DNA of 64,000 bases. Source: Fischerella muscicola PCC 7414. GTDB lineage: Bacteria; Cyanobacteriota; Cyanobacteriia; Cyanobacteriales; Nostocaceae. Both the position numbers and the translations under genes were made by a program. Shown piece by piece: positions 1-8,912 of the stretch. Numbering within the stretch: position 1 is the first letter of the stretch; each line of letters starts with the position of its first letter. Below the pieces are notes generated by a model. It worked only from the letters and a program-made list of their open reading frames with translations. It did not search any database and had not been told where the DNA came from. The stretch covers positions 1 through 64,000 of the forward strand of contig NZ_AJLK01000087.1 of NCBI RefSeq assembly GCF_000317205.1, read 5' to 3'.

Positions 1-60
1 GGGGGTGAGGTTTTTTCAGGACTGCCTTCTTTGCCTTCTGCCTCCTGCTTTCATGAAGCT
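1..60. repeat. Fragment of a dispersed intergenic repeat at the window edge
   Basis: The G-run plus GTGAGG and T-run, followed by the words ACTGCCTTCT and GCCTTCTGCC, recur near 3702-3755. There the same words are separated by about 30 extra bases. This is typical Nostocales interspersed repeat sequence just 3' of a minus-strand glycosyltransferase gene. No coding function is seen. Confidence 0.5.
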
Positions 61-1019
61 TGCTGGGTTTTGGCTGATGATGTGAAGCTGTGATGAGACA
101 GCCAAGTCTGCCAAGCCTGGATGCGTCCTTGCATAGATGCCAGCCATTTCTGCCATGCTAAGGTTTTTTCCTTGGGCAAAAATCGCAATAACTGTAGCAA
201 ACCAAAAGCCGTACGTGTACCAACAAGTGTAGCCCAAAGCATAAATACTACTAGCCTCAAAGGTGGTAAGTATTCTAATAGGGCTAGGGTTTCATTGTGG
301 ACGGCGTTTTTCCAGGCAAGGTGATTAAAGTTATTGCGCTGGTCTTCATCAAAGCGCTGGGCTGGGTAGTGATCTACGGCTATCAGGGGATCGTAGATGA
401 GTTTCCAGCCTTGACTCCGCAATGCTAGGCTAAATGCCAATTCAAAGTGTACCTGCGCTCCTGTACCAAGCATACGTTCATCAAAACGTAAACCAGCGAT
501 CGCATGACGACGATACGCCATATTCACACCTTTGAGTACGTCTACTTCTCGGGCTGCACCTATACCTTTATGATGGTCGCCAATTACACGTCCATACCAC
601 TGTAATTTCCCTACTACTTCTGACTCACCTTTGTAGATGAGTTTATCCCCTACGTACACCAAATCCCGGCCACCAACACCACCGATGTGAGTATCAGACA
701 AAAAGTGGGCTTCTATCCGTGCCAACCAATCTGGATGGGGTGCAGCATCGTCATCGGTGATGGCGATCATATCTCCCTTGGCTGCATCTAAACCTACATT
801 CATCGCGGCAACTACACCAGGGACTTTGACCGTTGCTGCTTCTAAGCTGAAGCCTTGGGGATGATAATCTTGGAGAAAAGACCAAGTATCAGTATCTGTG
901 TCGCGCACCACTACCACAACTTGTTCGGGTTTACGAGTTTGTTGCTCTAGTGCTTTAAGACACCGCACCAAATCCTGGGGACGACGGTAGGTAGGAATCA
1001 TGACGCTGATTGTCATCAT
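51..1019 (-). CDS. Family 2 glycosyltransferase (polysaccharide island)
   Basis: This 322-residue GT-A fold glycosyltransferase presumably adds one sugar from a nucleotide donor to the lipid-linked repeat unit at the inner membrane. It opens with a typical GT2 start (SVMIPTYRRP), has the metal/nucleotide-binding DDD at residues 89-91, and a hydrophobic segment near residues 255-275 that could anchor it to the membrane. The start codon overlaps the stop of the upstream gene by 4 bases, so the two are translationally coupled. It is the last gene of the minus-strand island inside the window. Donor and acceptor cannot be read from sequence. Confidence 0.9.
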   Translation of the reverse strand: MMTISVMIPTYRRPQDLVRCLKALEQQTRKPEQVVVVVRDTDTDTWSFLQDYHPQGFSLEAATVKVPGVVAAMNVGLDAAKGDMIAITDDDAAPHPDWLARIEAHFLSDTHIGGVGGRDLVYVGDKLIYKGESEVVGKLQWYGRVIGDHHKGIGAAREVDVLKGVNMAYRRHAIAGLRFDERMLGTGAQVHFELAFSLALRSQGWKLIYDPLIAVDHYPAQRFDEDQRNNFNHLAWKNAVHNETLALLEYLPPLRLVVFMLWATLVGTRTAFGLLQLLRFLPKEKTLAWQKWLASMQGRIQAWQTWLSHHSFTSSAKTQQAS

Positions 1020-2050
1020 GGGCTGACACCTGCGCTAACTTTTGCAGTACTCTTGAGCCAACTTAACCAGCCTTTGACCATACCTTTTAACTTTAACTCC
1101 ATGTGATGTTGCCAATCAAACATCGGGCCAAGACCAAAGGAGCAAGCCAAAAGACGCAACCGTAATGCTGGCGAATCACCCAATTCTTTTAATAAAGTAA
1201 TCAGTTCTGCTCGTTCTGCGGTGGTGAAGATCGGAGAAAAACAAGCAGCAGCATGAATCAATGCCATCTTTTGCCGACATTTATCAATAACTTTGGTATC
1301 CCAACCTCTTCTTTGAAAGGCAGGTATGAAGCTTTTGTTGTAAATCCAAACATAAGCTTGCAGTTGATCACCTTTGCGCTTGGGACGTATTTTTTGGGTA
1401 TCTGTCCAGACGCGGTACTCAGCTAAGATATCATCCGAGTAGACATTGCCATAGCCAGCATCGGACATTCTCACCGCTAAATCATAGTCTTCGCTGTACT
1501 TGAGGTTGCCATCACCATAAAACCCTACTTCTCGCAAAGCTTGAGCTTTAAATATAAAAATGCTAGAAGCAGTCCGCAGACCCGAAACTGATGCTTGTAG
1601 TGCTTCATCCGCACTTTGAAACTCATGCTTTCTTGCTACTCTGCGGATGGCTCGTTTTTGTCCCCGTTCGTCAATTTCCTGAGTGGCGACATGACCCCAG
1701 CCAGCCTCTGGATATTTCTGCATCAGAGCTACTAAAGTCTCTACATAACGAGGTGCGATCGCGTCATCTGAATCGAGGCGGATTACATAATCGGTTTTGG
1801 GCTGACTCAAAACCCAATTACAGTTCGGGGTCATTCCCAGATTTTCTGAATGACGATGATATCGAATTTGTGGAAATTGCTGACATAGTTGTGCCATCAC
1901 CTCTGGTGTATTGTCAGTGCTGGCGTTATCAGCAACCCAAACTTCTACATTTGGATAAGTTTGAGCTACAGCAGTTCCTACAGACTCTAGCAAATATTGG
2001 GCTTGGTTATAGGTGGGTATACAGATAGCAACTGATGGTAATTCTGGCAT
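1016..2050 (-). CDS. Family 2 glycosyltransferase (polysaccharide island)
   Basis: This 344-residue GT2 enzyme has an N-terminal VAICIPTYNQ strand, a DNAST turn, DSDD at residues 93-96 as the DxD-type metal site, and SEDYDLAVR as the likely catalytic acidic segment. It lacks a clear membrane span, so it probably acts at the cytoplasmic membrane face. Its 3' end overlaps the following GT2 gene by 4 bases, indicating one operon. Sugar specificity is unknown. Confidence 0.9.
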   Translation of the reverse strand: MPELPSVAICIPTYNQAQYLLESVGTAVAQTYPNVEVWVADNASTDNTPEVMAQLCQQFPQIRYHRHSENLGMTPNCNWVLSQPKTDYVIRLDSDDAIAPRYVETLVALMQKYPEAGWGHVATQEIDERGQKRAIRRVARKHEFQSADEALQASVSGLRTASSIFIFKAQALREVGFYGDGNLKYSEDYDLAVRMSDAGYGNVYSDDILAEYRVWTDTQKIRPKRKGDQLQAYVWIYNKSFIPAFQRRGWDTKVIDKCRQKMALIHAAACFSPIFTTAERAELITLLKELGDSPALRLRLLACSFGLGPMFDWQHHMELKLKGMVKGWLSWLKSTAKVSAGVSP

Positions 2051-2381
2051 AGCAATATATTTTTATAAAGTAGGAATGTAGAAGTAAAAAGTAGAGAGGG
2101 TGAAAAAATTAATTACCCCTTTACTAAGTAAGTCGGTGGGAATAAACATAACTATATTACGAAAAATCAAGACACCTAAAACCCTTACCAATGACCAAGG
2201 ACAAATGACGACCCCAACGAATTAGATTTATTTGTGCCGACCTACTTAGTTCATAATCAACTATTAAATCCTTAGTTTATTTTGTAGCTTTTGTGGTTCA
2301 TTAATATATCTTTTTTGTTAGAAGGATATTAATGTATTATTCATGTTCATCAGTGCTATTTCCCACTACTTTTTTTGATCT
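2051..2381. other. AT-rich intergenic gap within the glycosyltransferase cluster
   Basis: These 331 bases hold no credible reading frame. The word GACCAAGGACAAATGAC near 2195 resembles the short tandem-type repeats seen elsewhere in the window. A promoter for the two downstream glycosyltransferases could lie here, but I cannot identify one. Confidence 0.5.
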
Positions 2382-3536
2382 TTAAATTGATTTAACTAAC
2401 TCTTCAAATAAATCTACGTAACTCTTTGCCATCAACTGCCAACTATGTTGTTCAGCAATAGTCCGGGCTGCCTTACCCATTTGACTCCGCAAGGTGCGAT
2501 CGCTCGTTAAAGATGACAGTGCCTGTATTAAAGCTTCGGTATTATTGGGGTCTGATAGTACAATGCCCGCTTCTGGCTGTACCAATTCTGCTGCACCTGT
2601 AGTCACGGCAGTAATTACAGGTAAACCGCAAGCCATAGCCTCAATCACTACTAGTCCAAAAGGATCATAGCGGGAAGGAAAGACCAGAAAATCTACTGCT
2701 CTCATCAACTCCGGGACATCACGGCAAAGTCCCAGAAAATGCACTCGCTCATTTAACCCCAGAGATGCCGCCAGTTGCAAATAGGGGCTGCCTTCAGTAA
2801 TTCCCGCAACTGCCAAATGCAAATCTGGTACTTTGACCAAGGCATGTAAGACCGTATCCAAATTTTTACGAGGAATTCTAATATCCCCAGCAAACAGGGC
2901 TAAAGGTACATCTTGGGGGAGGTTCCATTTTTGGCGATCGCTTACTCCGGGTGAAAACTCTTGCAGATCAACGCCATTGACAATTACTTGCAAGCGTTCT
3001 GGTGGTACACCAATTTCCAACAAATCCTTGCCGACTTTATCAGAGACTGCTACAACTACCTGCGCTTGCTGGAAAGCTGATTTTTCCCAACGTGCATTCA
3101 TCGCTGTGTATAGCCATTGGTAAAAATCGTATACAACTGAACGTGGATTTAATATATTCTTCACAGACTTAGGCATAGTTCCCATACTGGAGAATTTCAG
3201 CCAAGAACTATGCACAAAATGCACTGCATTCACATCAGCAGGAACCGTTGTAATCGCACCATTGGCTTTGACTAAATCAAACTCAGACCGATGTTGACGC
3301 AGCCAATTACCACTCCGCCAAGAGAAAATCATATTGCGAAGAATTTCTGTCGGCCAGCCTTTGACTGGAACACAAATCCATCTCACTTGGCTATGCTGCT
3401 GTAACTCTGAAGCCACTTCACTGGCTACTAGAGTAACATGATAACCCCGACGAATTGCGTCCCAGACAACTTCATAGTTGACCCGACCTTGACCATTACC
3501 TTTAACAACATTGTGGGTAACAATGCAAAGTTTCAC
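2382..3536 (-). CDS. Family 4 glycosyltransferase (GT-B)
   Basis: This 384-residue retaining GT-B glycosyltransferase has an N-terminal acceptor-binding Rossmann half and a C-terminal donor half. The donor half contains PSRYDPFGLVVIEAMACG, the E-x7-E motif of family GT4, with EAMACG at about residues 299-304. Such enzymes transfer hexoses from nucleotide sugars to a growing lipid-linked glycan. It is flanked on both sides by GT2 genes on the same strand. Donor sugar cannot be assigned. Confidence 0.9.
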   Translation of the reverse strand: MKLCIVTHNVVKGNGQGRVNYEVVWDAIRRGYHVTLVASEVASELQQHSQVRWICVPVKGWPTEILRNMIFSWRSGNWLRQHRSEFDLVKANGAITTVPADVNAVHFVHSSWLKFSSMGTMPKSVKNILNPRSVVYDFYQWLYTAMNARWEKSAFQQAQVVVAVSDKVGKDLLEIGVPPERLQVIVNGVDLQEFSPGVSDRQKWNLPQDVPLALFAGDIRIPRKNLDTVLHALVKVPDLHLAVAGITEGSPYLQLAASLGLNERVHFLGLCRDVPELMRAVDFLVFPSRYDPFGLVVIEAMACGLPVITAVTTGAAELVQPEAGIVLSDPNNTEALIQALSSLTSDRTLRSQMGKAARTIAEQHSWQLMAKSYVDLFEELVKSI

Positions 3537-3654
3537 GATGTTTAACTATCCTCTAAAATTGAGTTAGAAAAATATATCAATGCATCAATTTTTTCTTTAT
3601 TTGAAACTCAGAAATATATTTAGGATTTTCCTTATGCCTTATGAGTTGAAAGTC

Positions 3655-3712
3655 ACCTCACCCCAGCTACACCATCCCTCTCCTTACTAAGGAGAGGGGC
3701 AGGGGGTGAGGT
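3655..3712. repeat. Nested palindromic dispersed repeat, possible terminator
   Basis: A perfect 10-bp inner stem (3676-3685 with 3689-3698, 3-nt loop) is enclosed by an outer stem (3655-3664 with 3703-3712). A T-run follows on the plus strand. The right arm also occurs at the left edge of the window. It lies just 3' of a minus-strand glycosyltransferase and could stop transcription, but it looks primarily like a mobile palindromic repeat of the kind scattered through Nostoc genomes. Confidence 0.65.
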
Positions 3713-3765
3713 TTTTCATCATGACGGTGAAATTTTGTTCATTGGGACTGCCTTCTTGATAATTT

Positions 3766-4650
3766 TCAAGTTCCAGATGGTAGTAATAATCTTTGAATAT
3801 GAGAACGACGCACAATTTCTGGCCAAGCATGAATAGCTTTATGTTCTAACAAGTACTTTGACATTTGTAAAAAGTATATAAATAGAAAAGCTATTAATTT
3901 TAAAGGGTTGGGGAACAAATCTTTATAGCGTTTGATGCCAATATAAAGTCGAGCCGCTTCGACATGTAAATCATAATTGTTAATTCCACCAATACCAGCA
4001 GCAATCGTACCGCTTGCTAAAACGCTTTCTACTGGATTAATATCGGCCCTTAATTCTGGACAATATAAAATCTTATAACCACGCTTAATTGCTCGCAAAG
4101 CAAGTTCAGCATCTTCGTAACCAAAAAAGATATTTTCATCCCACTGTTCTTGGGTAAAAAATTGTCTGGGGAATAAAGTTGCGTGAATAACTACTGTTTG
4201 AGGAGCATCATGAGTGGGTAAAAAATGCCCTTGGAATGTGAGTCTAGCTGGAAAAAATTGGACGTATTCGTTTTTGCTAGTACCTGTTAAGATAGCTAGA
4301 TTTTTCTCTTCTGTTGGCATTTGGGAATATCTTGCGATCGCCAAACTAAAAAAGTCTGGTTGTACCAAAATATCATCATCAACAAAAGCAACAAAGTCAG
4401 TTTCCGATTCTGGAATGGCATTCACTGCATTGTTGCGGTTGGCACAAACACCACGACGAGGCCCTTGGATATAAGTTGTACCTGGATATTTCTGCACAAC
4501 TTGGTAATTTGCCTGTTGTACTTCAGGATCAGTAGAATCGTCAGAAACGACTACCATATGGGGTTTAATTTGAGAATTCCACAGTGCTTGTAGGCAAATA
4601 TCCAATGATTCTGTGCGATTTCTAGTTGTGACGCAAGCGGAAACTCGCAT
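3766..4650 (-). CDS. Family 2 glycosyltransferase (polysaccharide island)
   Basis: This 294-residue GT2 enzyme starts RVSACVTTRNR, has an SDDST turn and the metal-binding DDD at residues 91-93 (AFVDDDILV). The central region FFGYEDAELALRA matches the conserved ED segment of inverting GT2 enzymes. A hydrophobic stretch near residues 252-265 suggests membrane association. It lies in a run of minus-strand glycosyltransferases, 77 bases after the next upstream one. Specificity unknown. Confidence 0.88.
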   Translation of the reverse strand: MRVSACVTTRNRTESLDICLQALWNSQIKPHMVVVSDDSTDPEVQQANYQVVQKYPGTTYIQGPRRGVCANRNNAVNAIPESETDFVAFVDDDILVQPDFFSLAIARYSQMPTEEKNLAILTGTSKNEYVQFFPARLTFQGHFLPTHDAPQTVVIHATLFPRQFFTQEQWDENIFFGYEDAELALRAIKRGYKILYCPELRADINPVESVLASGTIAAGIGGINNYDLHVEAARLYIGIKRYKDLFPNPLKLIAFLFIYFLQMSKYLLEHKAIHAWPEIVRRSHIQRLLLPSGT

Positions 4651-4726
4651 TTATTTTTACCTCTATATATAATAAATAACTGGATGTTTTAGATATACAA
4701 ATAGCCGAATATATTTCCGTATTATT

Positions 4727-5701
4727 TTAAAATTTAGCGGCTATTTTCGGAGGAGTAAAACTCAGCATCAATGCAGCTATAGTCCGTAAATTTAGCTGTT
4801 GACGCAAGGAACGCCAAAGATATGGACGTGCTTGTTTAGTTTGTTCAGCTCGCATTAAGCCAATTCCTAAACTTGTGCTGACTTTTACCCACTGCTGTTG
4901 AAAATAGGTTTTAAATTCTTGGAGATTTTCATCTTGCATAAATATCTCTAAGCAAAACATGTCTGCCTGAGATTTACGGATTTTTGCTTGGTAATTGAGT
5001 CTACCGCTTTGCATTGTTTCTGTTTGATCATGCCTGCGGTATCTGGTTAATTTTTGAGGACAATAATAGGCTCCCATACCTGTACGGCAACACAAATAAG
5101 TTAAATAAACATCCCATGAGCCACCAACTTCTGGAGGAATACTATCCCAATCTATAAGATCATTACGAATGACAGCAGCCATTGCTGAAGCTACTGCTTG
5201 ATCTACTAAACCAAGTTTATAAAAAGGTTGGTAAATACCTTCGGATAGCTCCGCCCGTTTAAATAATTGCGAACAATGTTCTGTCAGTTCATAATCAATG
5301 GTGCCATCAGCATTAATCACATAATGGTCGCAAAAAGCTAGGACTAAATTAGGATTTGCTTCTAATGGAGGAACAAGTTTTGCTAAGAAATCTTCTTCCC
5401 ATAAATCGTCATCAAGCAAAGCCGCGACATACTTTCCCCGTGCCATTTTAAAAGCTTTAATGGTGTTAGGGAGCATACCTAAGTTGGTTTCATTGCGGAA
5501 GAAACGGATGCGTGGGTCATTAAATGATTCCACAATTGCTTGGGGATTTTCCGGACTGCAATTATCAGAAACAATAATTTCAATATTTTGATAGGTTTGG
5601 CTGATAGCACTTTTGAGAGCTTGTTTTAAGTAATCTGGACGGTTGTAGGTTGGGGTAATAATGCTTACTAGGGGAGTTTGTGATTGAGAATTGATATTCA
5701 T
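4727..5701 (-). CDS. Family 2 glycosyltransferase (polysaccharide island)
   Basis: This 324-residue GT2 protein has the fold-defining VSIITPTYNRP start, VSDNCS turn and DDD at residues 97-99 (ALLDDDLWEED). The gene begins only 21 bases after the stop of the preceding GT2 gene, so both are probably on one transcript. It is expected to act on the cytoplasmic side on a lipid-linked acceptor. The sugar it adds is not deducible. Confidence 0.9.
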   Translation of the reverse strand: MNINSQSQTPLVSIITPTYNRPDYLKQALKSAISQTYQNIEIIVSDNCSPENPQAIVESFNDPRIRFFRNETNLGMLPNTIKAFKMARGKYVAALLDDDLWEEDFLAKLVPPLEANPNLVLAFCDHYVINADGTIDYELTEHCSQLFKRAELSEGIYQPFYKLGLVDQAVASAMAAVIRNDLIDWDSIPPEVGGSWDVYLTYLCCRTGMGAYYCPQKLTRYRRHDQTETMQSGRLNYQAKIRKSQADMFCLEIFMQDENLQEFKTYFQQQWVKVSTSLGIGLMRAEQTKQARPYLWRSLRQQLNLRTIAALMLSFTPPKIAAKF

Positions 5702-5721
5702 AGTTTTGACTATGTATGCAA

Positions 5722-6732
5722 TTAAGTATCAGGTGTGGTTTTTCGTAATAATAAAAGTGTGCTATTTAATAAGAATAAGCGAGAAGCCGATCGCACAACA
5801 CGAAAAGATTGACTATAGGTGAGGGCTGCTTTGATTTGAGCGATCGCTCTTGTTGTATCACCTTTTTTTAGTAAATTTCTGGCGGTTCGTAGAGCAAAGA
5901 AAGCACAGTTTTGTTTAGCGTTATCGTAGATTTTCTTTGGTACTCTGTCACCTAAGCATGATTCTATACTTAGAATTGCCTGATATAAAGATTTAGCATA
6001 GTGGCCATCTGCAACATTAGTAGAGGTACTAGAACCTAAGTGGATTCGCCATGTTGCTAAAGGTTCAACTTCAAACCAAATAGGGTAATTGACAAAGATT
6101 CGTACCCACATTTCCCAGTCAATACACAAACCACAGCGACTATCAAATCCACCCAGTTGTTCGTATACTTCTCGGCGTACTACCATCGCTGGTGGTGAAA
6201 TGCGACAAATATCGGCCAGCTTCTCTAACCACTCACTTGGCAAAATACCACTTTCAGGCTGTTCTAGGTCTGTAATTTTGATCCATTGACCAAACTCATT
6301 CGTAAAAATAGTACGGCAGAAAGCCGCACCAATTTTGGGATGCTCATGGAAAGCGCGTCCAAGTTGTTCGTAAAAACCAGGTCGTACGCAATCATCAGCA
6401 TGGAGAATGTGAACCAAATGACCGCGAGCTAATTCTATACATTTTTGAAAGTTGTTCACCATGCCTACATTTGTGGGTTGGCGATGAAGTTCTATGCGAT
6501 CGCCTCCCAGTTCTGCGATTATTTTTGCCGGGTCGTCTTTGGTAGAACAGTTATCAATAACAGTAATCTGCATCACCTCCCCACCAGGATCTTGGGCTAA
6601 CACGCTAGCCAGTGTTTCCCGCAGATAATTTCCACTATTGTATGTTGGAATCATTACTGACCAGAGGGGGCGTGTGAGATTGGTTGCGAGCGGTAAGATT
6701 CTGGGACGATAGGGATTTGGTTCGTTGGACAT
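5722..6732 (-). CDS. Family 2 glycosyltransferase (polysaccharide island)
   Basis: This 336-residue GT2 protein has about 20 extra residues before the first strand (WSVMIPTYNSG), a VIDNCS turn and HADD at residues 111-114 as the DxD-type site. WEMWVRIF follows as the acceptor-side acidic motif region. It is close-packed with the following GT2 gene and shares its layout, though they differ too much to be a recent tandem duplication. Confidence 0.9.
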   Translation of the reverse strand: MSNEPNPYRPRILPLATNLTRPLWSVMIPTYNSGNYLRETLASVLAQDPGGEVMQITVIDNCSTKDDPAKIIAELGGDRIELHRQPTNVGMVNNFQKCIELARGHLVHILHADDCVRPGFYEQLGRAFHEHPKIGAAFCRTIFTNEFGQWIKITDLEQPESGILPSEWLEKLADICRISPPAMVVRREVYEQLGGFDSRCGLCIDWEMWVRIFVNYPIWFEVEPLATWRIHLGSSTSTNVADGHYAKSLYQAILSIESCLGDRVPKKIYDNAKQNCAFFALRTARNLLKKGDTTRAIAQIKAALTYSQSFRVVRSASRLFLLNSTLLLLRKTTPDT

Positions 6733-6871
6733 AGAATGTGAAGATTTGCTGAAGGGTGGTGTGTGAGCAAACTACGAACTACTGATGTCCCTGGTAAATA
6801 TTACTGAAGTATGTTTCGTGAATAGTCTGATGTTAGTTTTACCTGTGCTGTTTATACAGTATCTTGAACTA

Positions 6872-7846
6872 CTAAGCTGATAAATTTTCTAACTGGGATT
6901 GCGGACGCATTAAAAAGCCCATACTTTTGAGTAGAAATCTGAAAAGAAAGTACACTCGCTCTGTGGGAGTGTAGAAAGGATAGCGTATTATTATACCAGA
7001 AATTGCCAGCATTTCCTGTGTACTCCATTTGCCTCGCCAGTAATAGAGGCTACGTCGGTAGTCAAGATTCCGCATTAGGTTTACTCTAGCAGGGCAATTT
7101 ATACGCTCTAAAAAGGCATTTACCCCTTGGTTTGTGGTCTCCATCGCCGCTTGCCAACTAGCTTGTTCTTCACTAGTTAATACCGGATTTTGCTGACTGG
7201 CGTGATAGTTTTTACCATGCAAACGGTAACTACCCAATACTTCTTTAAGATATTGAATTTTACCCAAAAAAGCAGTGCAATAAACAAGACAGCCATCAGC
7301 CCACAACCGCCAAGTTTTTGTATCGATTGGCATGACTTTTGCTAAAGCACTGCGGCGGTAAGCTAAGGCAGAAGTGGGAGGATAGCACCAAGCATTACCT
7401 GTATCCAAAATCAATTTTGCTAATTCTATGTTGGGTACTCGACCTCTTGTATAATTTGTATCTAGTAATCTGTCTTCAGCATCGATACTTTCCAATTGAT
7501 GCATGACACCAACTGTATTTGAGTCTTGGAATGCTTCGACGATGCGTTGTAATTTGTTGGGCTTCCAAACATCGTCAGCATCTAAAAAGGCAATGATCTC
7601 ACCTCTTGCTGCTGCAAATCCCGTGTTAAATGCAGCACCTTGTCCTTGGTTTTCCTGAAAAATACCTTTGACTTGATGTGGCGATCGCTGTTCGTATTGG
7701 TTGATGACATCACGGCTATTATCTTTAGAACCGTCATCAACGACGATAATTTCAAAGTTTGTGTAACTTTGTGCCAAGACCGATTCTATTGCCGCAGATA
7801 GGTAGCGAGCATAGTTGTAGTTAGAAATAATTACGGAAACTAACAT
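6872..7846 (-). CDS. Family 2 glycosyltransferase (polysaccharide island)
   Basis: This 324-residue GT2 enzyme starts LVSVIISNYNYARYL, has VVDDGS and the DADD metal site at residues 89-92 (IAFLDADDVW). It is the first GT2 gene after the methyltransferase gene in transcription order, separated by about 200 bases that include a hairpin (8004-8028). Role in HEP repeat-unit assembly is inferred from context only. Confidence 0.9.
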   Translation of the reverse strand: MLVSVIISNYNYARYLSAAIESVLAQSYTNFEIIVVDDGSKDNSRDVINQYEQRSPHQVKGIFQENQGQGAAFNTGFAAARGEIIAFLDADDVWKPNKLQRIVEAFQDSNTVGVMHQLESIDAEDRLLDTNYTRGRVPNIELAKLILDTGNAWCYPPTSALAYRRSALAKVMPIDTKTWRLWADGCLVYCTAFLGKIQYLKEVLGSYRLHGKNYHASQQNPVLTSEEQASWQAAMETTNQGVNAFLERINCPARVNLMRNLDYRRSLYYWRGKWSTQEMLAISGIIIRYPFYTPTERVYFLFRFLLKSMGFLMRPQSQLENLSA

Positions 7847-8003
7847 TTTAGTTGTATAAATTTAGGGTTTAAAGTTTATAGATGGGTTAATTTGTTAGCA
7901 AAATTTTCAGGAGCAGTGAAGCTTTATGTATCAGTAGAGTCAGTATCTAGCCAACTCTACTTACTTGAGCAAATGTCAATATAGACACTGATTTTTTACA
8001 TTG

Positions 8004-8028
8004 AACCTCCTGAAATTTACAGGAGGTT
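8004..8028. terminator. Perfect inverted repeat 3' of the methyltransferase gene
   Basis: AACCTCCTG at 8004-8012 pairs with CAGGAGGTT at 8020-8028 (9 bp, 7-nt loop). It sits 16 bases beyond the stop of the minus-strand methyltransferase gene. No T-run follows on the minus strand, so it may attenuate transcription, protect the 3' end, or be a simple repeat rather than a strong intrinsic terminator. Confidence 0.4.
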
Positions 8029-8043
8029 TGAGCAAGTCCTGTT

Positions 8044-8871
8044 TTAGCAGCTTTGGGAAAGCGGTTTTCTCAACACAAAAAGATTGCTGTGTGCTAGCGA
8101 GGGATCGCGCTTAAGCAGATGATCAAAGAAGTTAAAAGGCCAGCGCAATAATTTGGGATAGTTGTATCCAGTGATTGATACACACTCATAATTATGCTGT
8201 GCGAATAGATACAACCATTCATTATTCACGCTGACGCGTAGATGCTTGCAGTCTACGGCTGGGTCAAGAGAAGTCCGAAAAGAAACTGAAGCAATATTAG
8301 CAGGAACTTTACCAAATAACAGACGGATACGATTCCACCACCAAGCGATGTTGGGAGTAGTGATCAGCAAATATCCACCTGGACGAAGTACACGCCGCAA
8401 TTCTTGTAAAAATACGTCAGTGTCCATTAAGTGTTCAATAATGTCACCAGCAATGATCACATCAAAGAAGTTATCTTCTACAGGACAAGCAGACTCTCCA
8501 CTCACCCAAACATGGGTAAGGATACCAGCTCTTTTAGCTACCTCTAAGGGTGCTTCGGAAATGTCAAAGCCGTGCATTTCGGTAATCTCACCGACTTGGG
8601 CTTTGTAGTAGGCTGCTTGACCGCCAGTACGACACCCAATATCTGCTACCCGTTTGCGGTTGGGTATTTGCTTGAGTGTTTCAATCAGCAAGGAGATTTT
8701 TTGACTAGCCCATTCAAATTGTTCGTGTTCTTCCTCATCAGACATCTCCTTGCTGTATTCGATCGCATTTGCTCCCAAATGGCCAGCAGCGATACTGGTT
8801 TGCAGGAGAGTTTGTGTTTGGGAGTCAGGATTTTCTAATTGAGAAGTTTGAGTTGTAGATAGTTGCTCCAT
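8044..8871 (-). CDS. Class I SAM-dependent methyltransferase
   Basis: This 275-residue Rossmann-fold methyltransferase has motif I VADIGCRTG at residues 75-83, an acidic post-I strand (HGFDIS), FDVIIAGDIIEHL as motif II and a LRPGGYLLITTPN motif III, all typical of the Methyltransf_11 group. It lies directly downstream of hepA within the island, so its substrate is probably the glycan, its lipid carrier or a sugar nucleotide. The acceptor atom cannot be predicted. Confidence 0.85.
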   Translation of the reverse strand: MEQLSTTQTSQLENPDSQTQTLLQTSIAAGHLGANAIEYSKEMSDEEEHEQFEWASQKISLLIETLKQIPNRKRVADIGCRTGGQAAYYKAQVGEITEMHGFDISEAPLEVAKRAGILTHVWVSGESACPVEDNFFDVIIAGDIIEHLMDTDVFLQELRRVLRPGGYLLITTPNIAWWWNRIRLLFGKVPANIASVSFRTSLDPAVDCKHLRVSVNNEWLYLFAQHNYECVSITGYNYPKLLRWPFNFFDHLLKRDPSLAHSNLFVLRKPLSQSC

Positions 8872-8912
8872 ATATGGATTGATATAAATAGCAGGGATTT
8901 ACTAAATTCAGA

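Noticed and set aside
1591-2028. 145-residue plus-strand frame inside the second GT2 gene
   Set aside because: It is the antisense shadow of a clearly conserved glycosyltransferase and has no family features.
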